From the NCBI RefSeq assembly GCF_000313135.1, contig NW_004457732.1, positions 9,356-69,800 of the forward strand: a stretch of 60,445 nt of DNA, given 5' to 3'. Shown piece after piece: positions 1 to 9,197 of this stretch; position 1 is the stretch's first letter; every line of letters begins with the position of its first letter. Under the pieces are notes generated by a model. The model ran no database searches. It was not told the origin of the DNA and saw only the letters and a program-made list of their open reading frames with translations. The stretch is from Acanthamoeba castellanii str. Neff (Eukaryota; Discosea; Longamoebia; Acanthamoebidae). The translations under genes were made by a program, and so were the position numbers.

Positions 1-355
1 GGGGCCGCGTACGTTGTTGGCGAGGGGGACGAAGGCGAGGTCGGAGATGAGTTGGCCCGTGAGCTCGTCGCCTACCCACTGGGTCACGTTGTAGGACAGC
101 AGCTGGCTGGGGGGCCGCCACCACGAAGCCGCCGTACGGGGAGCCGGCGGCCGCGGAGACGGGGTTGGCCGTGAGCGAGAGCGGGACCTTGTTGGCCAGC
201 CACATGTCCAGCGACGACGGGTCGCCGTAGACCCAGAGAGACTTGCCGGACACCACGGCGAAGCCGCTGCCGTACTGGGCCGAGACGGTGGTGGCGGCCA
301 AGGCGAGAGCCAGGACTACACACAACAGAGCGAGCGACGCCGGCGTCTTCTTCAT
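1..355 (-). CDS. Secreted protein, N-terminal part, with a frame break (partial)
   Basis: The ATG at 353-355 opens a protein with a clear signal peptide: a KK pair, then the hydrophobic run SLALLCVVLALALAA and a likely cleavage site after TVSA. The mature part starts QYGSGFAVVSGKSLWVYGD. The frame is good to about position 116, where it meets a run of six C (on the coding strand). After it, the sensible reading continues one frame over (SQLLSYNVTQWVGDELTG, then LISDLAFVPLANN) to the window edge. Removing one C restores a single frame. The C-terminus lies outside the window. I do not recognise the family; an exported or surface protein is inferred only from the signal peptide. Confidence 0.7.
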   Translation of the reverse strand, partial: MKKTPASLALLCVVLALALAATTVSAQYGSGFAVVSGKSLWVYGDPSSLDMWLANKVPLSLTANPVSAAAGSPYGGFVVAAPQPAAVLQRDPVGRRRAHGPTHLRPRLRPPRQQRTRP

Positions 356-799
356 GTTGTTGTTGGGGTGGACAACTAAAGTTTGCTACAAAGAAGAAAA
401 GCAGAACGGCCGAGGCTCATTTATTGCGAGCGGAGCTAAATTGTTCCACGAACTAAAAATGATAGGCATCAGAATGTCGAGCCTGGGCTGTTTGGCCGAG
501 AAATTCTCTCTCGTGGCCACCACCCTCCTGCTGGTTGGTCCCGACGACCCGGCCCGACTTCGCGATTTTGCCTCCGGCTGGGCGCCCGGCAGAGAGAAAG
601 GAAAAAGAATGGGTACGCTGCTGGCTTTTTTATTGAGCTCAAACTCTTGATCACCGTCGCCGCAACCAACAGGCGGATGTGGAGGTCAAAAGGAGATTTA
701 ATTAATCTCTACTCCAGTCGGGTTAGTTAAGGAGTTTACAACGAAGTTATGAATTGACAGACTTTATCCTTTACATTTTAGTGAGGGGCAGTTCTGTTT
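356..799. other. Upstream region of the secreted-protein gene; no gene seen
   Basis: This stretch should hold the promoter of the minus-strand secreted-protein gene. Composition falls from host-like GC-rich DNA to an AT-richer sequence at about 660-790. Short ORFs here have no recognisable composition. I see no RNA gene. Confidence 0.4.
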
Positions 800-1461
800 G
801 GTCTGACACTTGTGGCAAACCTTATTCCCCATGTCTCGCCAGCTTCCTCAGCTAGTATCCTCTGCACATCCTTGATTGTGTTGGCTGACCCCTTTTCATC
901 CTCTGAGAGCAGCTCAACCATCAGTTGTATCTCATGTGGCCCCATCTGTCATCACTCACCTGTCCCATGCTTCCATGGTTCCTCCTCTCCCTTGTTTTGT
1001 CACCATTTCACCTTCTGGACCAAGCTCTTTGAGCAGTGCAGGCTGTCTGCCATGGCCTGTGCTGACCAGTCTGGATGGCTAGCCAGCTTACTCTGGACAG
1101 CACGCCACAGTAGAGGGTCCCCCACTCCTGGCCGCTGCCAGGTGCCTGAGTTGACCCTGTGCAGCTTGCAACCAGCCAACAGTGCCTTTTTCGCCTTGCG
1201 CATAAACTTTGAAATGCATTTTTCAGTGTATGGTTGGCTGCTTATACTTTTTGGGGCATTTTCCCCCCTACTATGCTGTTTTGTGTGAACCATTACTGGA
1301 CCCCCAGTGGGTGTCATGGTTCCAAAAGAACAGGAATAAGGTGAAGGTGAGTTTTCTGTACTCACACCCCACCACATCAAACAACTTCTCACTGGCCAGG
1401 GAGTGCTTCATCCTTTCTGTGATCTGCCTGCTGGCGGTGCTGAGAGTCAGGCTTGTGGCCA
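800..1461 (-). pseudogene. Coding-like remnant left of the transposon, possible HTH fragment
   Basis: Minus-strand reading gives coding-like pieces in changing frames. One at about 1455-1370 includes SRQITERMKHSLASEKLFDV. One at about 1215-1003 includes HPDWSAQAMADSLHCSKS, whose spacing resembles the helix-turn-helix of Tc1/mariner-like transposases. One at about 925-800 includes SANTIKDVQRILAEEAGE. A possible GTGAGT...CTCAG intron lies near 910-965. The sequence is CpG-poor like the neighbouring transposon. It ends abruptly at the left terminal repeat, so it may be an older element. The HTH call rests on pattern only, and the stretch could be host-derived. Confidence 0.3.
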
Positions 1462-1504
1462 CACTGCTGGGATGGTAGATGGTAAAAAGACCATTTTTTC
1501 CACC
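1462..1504 (+). repeat. Left terminal inverted repeat
   Basis: Begins CACTGCTGGGATGG and ends at TTCCACC. It pairs with 9155-9197. Mismatches fall at 1468, 1473, 1480, 1487 and 1494-1496. The first three are T where the right copy has the C of a CpG. Confidence 0.85.
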
Positions 1505-1548
1505 TTTTGCAAGATGGAACTTATAGGCTAATTCCAGCTTGTTGATTT

Positions 1549-1615
1549 CACCTTTTTTCACCTTAAAGTACACCTTTTTTCACATTACAGTGCACCTATT
1601 TTCACATTACACTGT
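1549..1615 (+). repeat. Left subterminal direct repeats
   Basis: CACCTTTTTTCAC occurs at 1549-1561 and 1571-1583. TTTTCACATTACA occurs at 1577-1589 and 1599-1611. The CACCTTTT core also occurs just inside both terminal repeats and in the right-end palindromes, so these are candidate transposase binding sites. Confidence 0.55.
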
Positions 1616-1729
1616 ATTGGAAAATATGCACAATTACACCTTCTCACCACCTTCACCTCTGCCTTCTCACCACCTTGTTTCCACCTTTACCTCTGCCTTC
1701 TCTCCATCTTTGCCTCTGCCATGGGTTGT

Positions 1730-2330
1730 AGCCACTTGTGGTTGTCATCTGCCACTTGTGCCACTTGTGGTTGTCATCTGCCATTTGTGCTGCTTGTGGT
1801 TGTTGTCTGCCATTCATGCCACTTGTGGTCATCACCAAAGTCCACTGCTTGTGGTCATCATCTGCCATTTGTGCTGCTCATGGTCATCTGCCACTTGTGG
1901 TTGTCTGCCACTTGTGGTTGTCTGCCACTTGTGGTCACCTGCCTGCCAACACTGTTGTCATTCAAGTTGTTGTGTGTGTGTGTGTGTGTGTGCGCGTGTG
2001 CGCGCGTGTGTGAGTAAGCTATCAAACAGAAAGGTGTGTGAAGAGAGGGTACCATGTCACTCTTGGCTCATTCGCCTGCCCACCACCCTCCCACCTGCCT
2101 GCCACCACTGTTGTCATTCAGGTCATTGCCTACCAGTTCATGCTGCTTGTGGTCATCTGCTGCTCATGGTTGCTGAAGTCTGCCACTTGTGGTCATCTGC
2201 TGCTTGTGGTTGTCTGCCACTTGTGGTTGTCCACTGCTTGTGCTGCTTGTGGTTGTCCACTGCTTGTGGTTGTCCACTGAAGTCTCCCACTTGTGGTCCA
2301 CTAGTAGTTGTGGTCATCCATTCTTCCTAG
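1730..2330. repeat. Degenerate tandem repeat of CCACTTGTGGTTGTC type
   Basis: About 600 bp are built from variants of TGCCACTTGTGGTTGTC and TGCTGCTTGTGGTCATC, interrupted near 1970-2100. The core CCACTTGTGG is a near-palindrome. Almost no CpG is present. Open frames across it on both strands are by-products of the repeat. Confidence 0.7.
1969..2012. repeat. TG-rich microsatellite
   Basis: A run of TG dinucleotides passing into TGCGCGTG and CGCGCGTG units, within the larger degenerate repeat. Confidence 0.9.
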
Positions 2331-2499
2331 AAGTCCACTCTTGCTGGCTGTCATGTAGGGTTGGCAAGGCATGGCCCACCTATCACCAATGTGCCACCTC
2401 ACTCAGTGGTTGTAAACCACACTGTTTCATTGCCACATGAGGTGGACACACTTGGCAACAGTCCACCCATTCCATCCAAACAGAAGGTAGAATCATCAC

Positions 2500-5417
2500 A
2501 CACCAAACCTGAACTCCAGAAAGCCATCCCTGAAGCCAGCCAGCTCACCAAGCTTGAGCTTGAGCCAGGGCCGCGCCCTACCATCACATTCAATGGTGAG
2601 TAGGTGAGCAATCTTTCCAATCATGACCCTCTGTGTCTCTGAGTCTTCAAGGATGAGATGTCTGGTGTCTTTGAAAATGAAATGTATCTGTGAAGAAAGA
2701 AAAAGTGAGGTGGACTTGGACACAGCAAAAATCAGTGATGAGCACATATGTTGGGGGTCTCATCAGGAACACGTAAGGCAATGCCATCGCCCAATCAAAG
2801 GAAATGGCTGTAGTAATAGGCTGAGTTGTGTGAGGTGATGTGGTTGTAGGCGATCTTGGAGCCCTCACCCACCTCTCATTCAATGGCATCATTGAGGTTG
2901 TGCTTGTGATTGCTCATGATGTCAGCCACAGCAGCAACACTCACAGTGAGCATGTAGGGCTCCTGGCAGGGGCCTTTGCTGGGGCTTGTTGATGGCAGCC
3001 CAGTGTACATGCTGTGGTGAACCATGGTGTCTTTTTGATGAGTCTGGAAAGGATGAGTTAACTCTGGAACTATGATGAAAACAGAAAGGGAACATGCACC
3101 TTAATGAGGATTGCCTGTTTGGTATTGATCTGGTTTGTGTGGCGTGTGGTTGTCTTGGCTGTGAGGTGCTGCTGCTCCCACAGGTGTGTGTCCTGGACCC
3201 AAGGGGGGCTGAGGAAGCAGATCAGTTCTGGCCAGTGTTGCACAACCTTGAAGTTTGGAAAGGAGAAGCTCAGTGGCTTCTCTCTGCTTGTTGTCATGTC
3301 GCTGGCTGCTGTCTTGGCTGTCTGTGAACGCTTCTTTGACTGCTTCTTCTTTGAGCTTGTCATGTGCTGCTGCTTGGCAATGCCGCCATAGAGCTTGACC
3401 ATGAGATGTTTCCATCTCTTGGTCAGCTTCTCAAGCTTGTCAAGGTTGTTGGTGAAGCTGTCCTGCTGCAGGAGACAGACAATATTGATGTGGACTCACC
3501 AACACTTGCGCTCCTGTGGATTGCTCACCTGTTCCCTGAAGAGGAGCTTGGTGACCTGCAAGAAGCTGTCCATCTCGCCTCCTGTCAGCCCCGCCACCAC
3601 CAACTTGCCATACATGCAGGTTAGCTGTAGAGTAAAGACAATGAAGAGAGAGAGCAAAGAAGAAATACTTATGTTGGCATTACAACAAACAATCTGTGTT
3701 CAATTGGCAAAGGTCTGCTTGCCAGGGAACAGGGGGAAAGCCTTGAACATGTCATTGATGTCCTCCTCAATCCCATTGGCAATACAGGTGTATTGCAGAT
3801 GTCTCTGTACAGCTTGTTAGCAATAAAAAACAAATAAGCGCAGAAAAAGAAGGAAACGTACCTTTAGGAGGCCCAGGTGCTCAATATGGAGCATACAGAT
3901 CCCAAAGCAATTGTAAAACAATGCCTGCATCCACAGGAGGTCCCAGAAGGGGCTTACCTGTTGCCCCCAGCTGTGTACCTTTATTTTCTTGTCTGTGGGA
4001 CCAACCCTACCATGGACTCCCTTGTTTGAGTCATGAAGTGTGGCAACATGAGCGTTGAAGACGCTCCAGTAGTTTCCTTGTTGCTGGGGTTGGTGTACTG
4101 TCTTTCTGCCCACCCTGATCAGCCATTCCACCTTGTGGAAGAAGGCCAACAGGTTGTGGCAGTAATGGCAGCATGCCCAACTGCCCTGTGCCAACCCTGT
4201 TGGACATATATAAAAGAAAATCAACTATATGAAACATGTGTGTGAAATGTGGGAAATGTGCCTGCACACAGTGCCTGTGAGGGATGATCACTGAGGATGC
4301 AGTACACTGAGCTGTAGCAGTGGCGTGTCACCTGCTCAGCCTTGAAGTACATGTTGTACCTGTGCTTGAGCAGGCGCATTGGTGTGATGATGACAAGCCT
4401 CAAGGCGTCCAAGAGGTTGATGTTGAGAGGCATGAGGCAGAGGAGGTATCTTGACTCCACTGCCTCCAATTCCTCCCTTGACACGTTGGCAAATGACATG
4501 TAGATGCCAACAATGCCTTCAGCTTCGTGATCTGTTCTGCTTGAATGTGTTGATGTAGAACATTGGGAGGATGAGCTGGCACTCTTCTGGCCTGCACCCC
4601 TGTGCTGCCGCCCTGTACGCCATATAGCTACACGCCCAAGTAAGTAGTAATACAATGAACATTTCAATTTATGAGTGGGGTACCTTTTGCACTGGCTGAA
4701 CTGTTTTGAGTTGCATGGGTGGTTGATCCTGCTTCCTTGTTGGTAAGTGAAGTGCTCCTCATGAATGCTAACTTTGCACTTGTAGTGATCATGTATTACA
4801 TGTCAGTTGGGGAGATGAAGTCAAGTGTCCCCTTACCAACACATGCCCTGTGCCATGGGATTGGTGGGTACATTGCCTGCCACTCACCCATGTATGCACC
4901 ACTGCACATGCACATGCATGCACACACATGTGCATGTTATTATGATGAGCACAAAAAAGGGGGGAAAGGTAGAGTGCCGCACCTGGCCAGCCTCACTAAG
5001 CATGTGGACGCTATTGGTGAGGGTGTTGTGATTGAAGGGTGGTTGATGTTGCATATGGAGTATGTCTTCCATTGTGCATTCAGTGATGTTGTTCTGCTGC
5101 ATTTGCTCATACCACTTCCTGTTGATCTTGGTCTTCACACACTCAATGGCTCCCTCTCTTTGTGCTGCCATTGTGTGCCATGCCTGTGTAATGGGTGATG
5201 TGAGCAAAGAGGAAAATTGAAACCAAAACTTGTGTTGTACCTGTGGGAGCTCATGCTCATTGAGCTCATCCTCTGTTGCAGGACCCATCTGATCCACCAC
5301 AACCCAAGAGTCCTCATCATTTGACTGCCCTGTCTTGATAGAGTTGAGGGCTGCCATGATTGAGTCATTGATGCTCTCAGTTTCTTCTTTGTTGTCTCCC
5401 TGATCATCTTTGTTCAT
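2500..5417 (-). pseudogene. DDE/RNase H-fold transposase of CACTA/KDZ/Plavaka type, decayed
   Basis: A multi-exon minus-strand gene starting MNKDDQGDNKEETESI at 5417. Exon 1 ends at 5241 and exon 2 is about 5183-4983, both with GT-AG borders. Later pieces match the layout of CACTA/KDZ/Plavaka transposases: QLILPMFYINTF then EGIVGIYMSFANVSREE (about 4600-4450); DALRLVIITPMRLLKHRY (about 4400); a WACCHYC cysteine pair (about 4180); CMLHIEHLGLLK (about 3890); GIEEDINDMFKAFPLFPGK (about 3770); LVVAGLTGGEMDSFL (about 3590); and, near 3240-3110, FKVVQHWPELI with a downstream E-x2-H-x3-K and a TN, the usual place of the last catalytic Glu. The frame breaks near 4545 and again near 2880. The position usually held by the first Asp reads Asn (YINTF). 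These points suggest an inactive copy. The family call is from motif order, not a search. Confidence 0.65.
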
Positions 5418-5460
5418 TTCATTATTTGTTTTGTCGCCCTTGTCACCCTCAGTGCCCTTG

Positions 5461-5600
5461 TCCTCTTCACTTGCTCTTCACTTGTCCTTGTCCTCTTCAC
5501 TTGCTCTTTGCTTGCCCTCCTCCTCTTTGCTTGCTCTTTGCTTGTCCTTGTCCTCTTCACTTGCTCTTTGCTTGCCCTCCTCCTCTTTGCTTGCTCTTCA
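5461..5600. repeat. 60-bp tandem repeat between the divergent element genes
   Basis: The block at 5481-5520 recurs exactly at 5541-5580, with matching partial units on either side, giving a 60-bp period and about 2.3 copies. It is pyrimidine-rich on the plus strand and lies just upstream of the transposase start, probably in the shared promoter region. Confidence 0.8.
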
Positions 5601-6650
5601 CTCTTCGCTCACTCTTCGCTCTTCCTGAATGAGCCTTGCTTTTATGCCTTTGAGTGTAGAGGTTAGCTCAAAGAGAGAGAGCAAGCAAGCAAGGAAGTGT
5701 ACACATTTCTATGGCCACCTTGACATGGCGTTGAGATTGTTCATGCCAGCCACAATGAGAGACCCATATTGCACAATCTGCACACCAGCTTCACTTCTCC
5801 ATACCTGTCCCCCCCCCATGCAAATGAGTGTTTATTGAAGATTGTGGGAGGGGAGCAAACCAAAGAGCAGCCCAAGCAGGTTGTGGCTGCTGAAGTAGAG
5901 CACATTTGTCATCTTGATGTAGCACGTCAGGCAAAAGAGCTCCTTGTCTCCTGCATTCACCAAATGGCTGCACTCAAGAAACCATAAGTTGCCAAAAAAC
6001 AAAATAGAAGGTAAGGTAACATACTTGCATGATTCACTAACTGGCACAAAAATATTCAAAAAAGCTGCTCTGGTCTGTAGGCAATCTGCAGAACCGCCCC
6101 AAGGGGAAATACCAACCCTGCTTCTGCAGGCAATCCACAGAACCTCCACAAACCAGGAAATATCCACCCAGGTTTACCTGTGTAAAGGCTGGGCACAGCT
6201 ACAAGATCAGCATTCCACTCTTGCCCCCCAGTGAAGTAGTGGCTACCCCAGACCAGAAGCCCCATCAATTGCCACCATCAACATGAGGAGAACCAGTAGC
6301 ACACCAATCTGCACCTCCAAACACAGTACACTCACAGATCTTCAAATCATTTACACATAATTTTGCTTCTATGTGATTACTAATTTGCTTTATCTTCTAA
6401 TTGTTAATGAAATAGGCAGTGCAAGGGCCACATTGATGGCATGGTCTATGAACACCAGTACACATCACTTTTATTTTCTTTTTTATTCTACATGATTTCT
6501 AATTACAAAATTAGGCGGCGCTAGGGCCACATCCATGGCATGGTCCTCCAAGGTCACAAACACTGGTATGCCTCACTTTTATTTTCATTTTTGTACTACA
6601 CAATTTCTAATTATAATTTCACCACATAGAGATTCTTCTTTTCCTGCAGA

Positions 6651-8650
6651 GGGAGATGGCGAAACTGCAGGAGGAGCAGGATCAACAGACACAGATGCTG
6701 CACCTCCTCATGACCAAGCTCAAGCAGACAGAGACAATCATGGACCAGGACAACATTGCCAAGCAAGTCCACAAGGAGGTGGCCCACATCTACTTCAATG
6801 TCACAAAGGTGGACCAAGGCAACAGGAACAAGCTTTGGCTGGCACTCATCAAGAGCATCAAGGAGAAGGACAAGGTCAAGTTGTCAGCCAAGGCTCTCAA
6901 TTACATTTGGAAGAAATTCATTCCAGTGGTATGGTATTCCTATTTTAGCTTTATTAGTCAATCATTGCACTCACAACAGTTTCCATTCAGGTGCACCAGC
7001 AACAGAAGCACATGACCAAGTCACTGTGGCTTTTGCTCACACATGCATTCAAGAATCTCAATCCAAAAAAGACACCCACTCAGTTCAAGGAGAAAATAGC
7101 TGGTACACCACCTTGCACATCATGTTGTGGTCAACCAGTCCTAATCCTCTCTCCTGTGCAGGCAACAGTATCTTCAGGGATTGGCTCATGCGCATGGGCT
7201 TCAGAGCCACAAACAAGTACACCATCACAGACCCAGACCATCCAAACACAGAGCCAGGCCATTCACAGAGATCTGTGAAGTGGTGGCAAGACATCAACTT
7301 GAAGGGAGCTTGCATCACCAAGCCCAGAACCAAAGGCTCAAGTCTCTTCAAGTATGTTGACTTCCCTGGTCAGGTACATGAGCTTAGCAATATCTTTTTA
7401 GACAATTCTCATCTTCTCTTTTTCCAAAAAGGGAAGGATTGCAGATAGGCGAAGAGATAGACGAAAAGGAAGACAAGCAGGTAGACAAGGAGGAAGACAA
7501 GTGGGTAGATGAAGACAAAGACAAGTGGGTAGATGAAGACGAAGACAGGCAGGAAGAGGAGCAGGTAGAATCCCACAACACCACAGCCCATTCAAATCTT
7601 TGTTTACCTTTTTTTCCCCTTTGTGCAGGTTGGCAGGATTGGTGATGAGGGCGAAGCTTTGAGCCAACCTGACCTGCACCCAGAGGACATTGAGGCGTGG
7701 GCTCCACAACCACCTCCCAAAACAAGCTCTCTGGTACATCTTTTGTTTTTGTTCATCTTCTTCTTGTGCAGTCACTGACAGAAAACTTTTTAGTCAAGTC
7801 TGCATTCTCTATTGCAGAACTCAAACGGAGTGTGGCGCACTGGCCCAGGTTCATATGATGTGGTCACCAAGCCAGCCAAGTCAACACCAAGCCATTCCAT
7901 CAAGGAGGACTCAGAGGCCTCCAAGGACCCAGAGCTTGAATCATCACTCTGCAGCCAACTGGCAATGGCAGCGTCTTCAGAGGAAACACTCCTGTGTAAG
8001 TGCAAGCGCAATTCCCAAGGGACACAACACAAGCTTCTGGCCATTGCCAGACACGACAATAAAAGACCACAGCCATGTACCTCATCAACACTTCAGGAGT
8101 GCCAGCCTGATTCTGGTTGTGTCAGCGATGCCACTATGCAATGCCAGCCACCCACATGTGAAGTGATGCTTGAAGATGACACGTCACTTGAACCCAGCCA
8201 GCAGTTGTGGATGACAATGAGCCAACCCAGGCCAATATCAACTCAGTCTGCAAGATCACACCCACACAAAATCAGAAGAGCAATCAAAAGCAAGTTCTAA
8301 TGCAACATGCACGCAAGGCCCCAAAGCAAACAGCCTCACATGTAACCAGCGGTACAATTGCATTCACTCTTCCCTTTATTTTTGTACTAACCATGCGCAA
8401 GTCTATAGGTAAACAAGAATGGCTTGCCTCCATGAACAGTGCTGCGCTTCCTCAGAGCAGCATGGTGCGCTACACCACAGCAATCCACCACAACAGAGAC
8501 ATGCTCAAGCAGCGCCTCTGCAATCTGCCAGACTGGGCTGCTCCTCCAAATCAGTTCTTGCAGGACACAATCAAAGCTGCGACCAGTGCCTGCAACATCA
8601 AGTGGGACCCCATGGACAAGGAGGGTCCTTCTATCACTCTCAACTTCTAG
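6651..8650 (+). CDS. Second gene of the transposon, unknown function, spliced
   Basis: A plus-strand gene whose exons can be followed by GT-AG borders and continuous reading. Exon 6651-6930 starts near MAKLQEEQDQQTQMLHLL (coiled-coil-like) and ends WKKFIPV. It is followed by VHQQQKHMTKSLWLLLTHAF (from 6991), then GNSIFRDWLMRMGFRATNKY (from about 7162), an acidic repeat exon (7444-7563), VGRIGDEGEALSQPDLHPED (from about 7629) and NSNGVWRTGPGSYDVVTKP (from about 7818). A last exon contains KQEWLASMNSAALPQSSM and ends SITLNF, stop 8648-8650. The true first exon may lie further upstream. I do not recognise the family. It is oriented away from the transposase, so it may be an accessory DNA-binding protein; that is inference only. 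Confidence 0.5.
7496..7543 (+). repeat. Two 24-bp acidic repeats in an exon
   Basis: GACAAGTGGGTAGATGAAGA starts two tandem 24-bp units (7496-7519, 7520-7543). They encode DKWVDEDK and DKWVDEDE inside the acidic exon of the second element gene. Confidence 0.8.
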
Positions 8651-8962
8651 AGCGAGCAAGTGTGGATGGCTAAGGCACACGTTAACGTCCACATCAGCTA
8701 CAAGACCCTTAGTACAGCTCCTCCCTTCCATTTAGACTAACATGATCATTCCATTTAGACTAACAATTGTGTCTCACACGCAGAGTGATCAGCGCGGTAT
8801 AGACGTCTGCCGCTGAGTCACACAACCAACCCGTTGAGGATAGCAGCGACGCTCAAGTATTATGTACATAATTGTGTAATTGTATTTTACTGTATAAAGG
8901 TGTACATATGTGGAGAAATCGTCTTTTTTCATCTCTGCATGATGGGTAGTGGTGCCCATTTT
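8651..8962. other. 3' region of the second element gene; return to CpG-rich sequence
   Basis: TCCATTTAGACTAACA-like units occur twice near 8727-8766. CpG reappears from about 8790 (AGCGCGG, GACGTC), in contrast to the preceding 7 kb. No gene is seen. Confidence 0.5.
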
Positions 8963-9135
8963 CACCTTCCTCGCACCTCGCCGGGCAAGGTGCGAGGAAG
9001 GTGATCTTGAGACCACACTTTCCACCTTTCGTCCACCAAGGTGCACGAAAGGTGAAACTGATAGGTGTTGTTTTCCACCTTTTGCCCACCAAGGTGCGCC
9101 TGTGCACCATTTCACCACCTCAAAAGGTGGAAAAC
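8963..9135. repeat. Three subterminal palindromes at the right end of the transposon
   Basis: Three inverted repeats stand in a row. Arms 8963-8978 and 8988-9003 are perfect over 16 bp (CACCTTCCTCGCACCT). Arms 9023-9032 and 9045-9054 are perfect over 10 bp (CACCTTTCGT) and extend inward with one C-C mismatch. Arms 9070-9084 and 9121-9135 are perfect over 15 bp (GTTTTCCACCTTTTG). All share CACCTT with the left subterminal repeats, as expected for transposase binding sites. They could form hairpins in single-stranded DNA. Confidence 0.85.
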
Positions 9136-9154
9136 AGGTGAAAAGAGGTGCGCG

Positions 9155-9197
9155 GGTGGAAAGTGTGGTCTATTTACCGTCTACCGTCCCGGCAGTG
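9155..9197 (-). repeat. Right terminal inverted repeat
   Basis: Read outward-in on the minus strand it begins CACTGCCGGGACGG. It retains three CpG sites that are TpG in the left copy. Confidence 0.85.

Larger units (their letters stand above)
1462..9197. mobile_element. CACTA-like DNA transposon, 7.7 kb, with divergent gene pair
   Basis: The element is bounded by 43-bp imperfect inverted repeats (1462-1504 and 9155-9197; 36 of 43 matching) that begin CACTG at both ends, the signature of CACTA-type elements. The flanking dinucleotide CA (1460-1461 and 9198-9199) could be a 2-bp target duplication; a 3-bp duplication does not fit. Inside are subterminal repeats, a minus-strand transposase (about 5417 to 2500) and a plus-strand second gene (about 6651 to 8650), read outward from a central region with a 60-bp tandem repeat. 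Composition differs sharply from the host: little CpG and much TpG/CpA between 1500 and 8770. The terminal repeats are direct observation. The superfamily call combines the CACTG termini with the transposase motifs. Confidence 0.8.

Noticed and set aside
1539..2330. Plus-strand frames of 263 and 98 codons with repeated CHLW and VVVC
   Set aside because: They arise from the degenerate CCACTTGTGG repeat and the TG microsatellite; all frames are open because the unit lacks stops.
1730..2330. A CRISPR-like array
   Set aside because: Repeat units are degenerate and contiguous, with no unique spacers of constant length, and the genome is eukaryotic.
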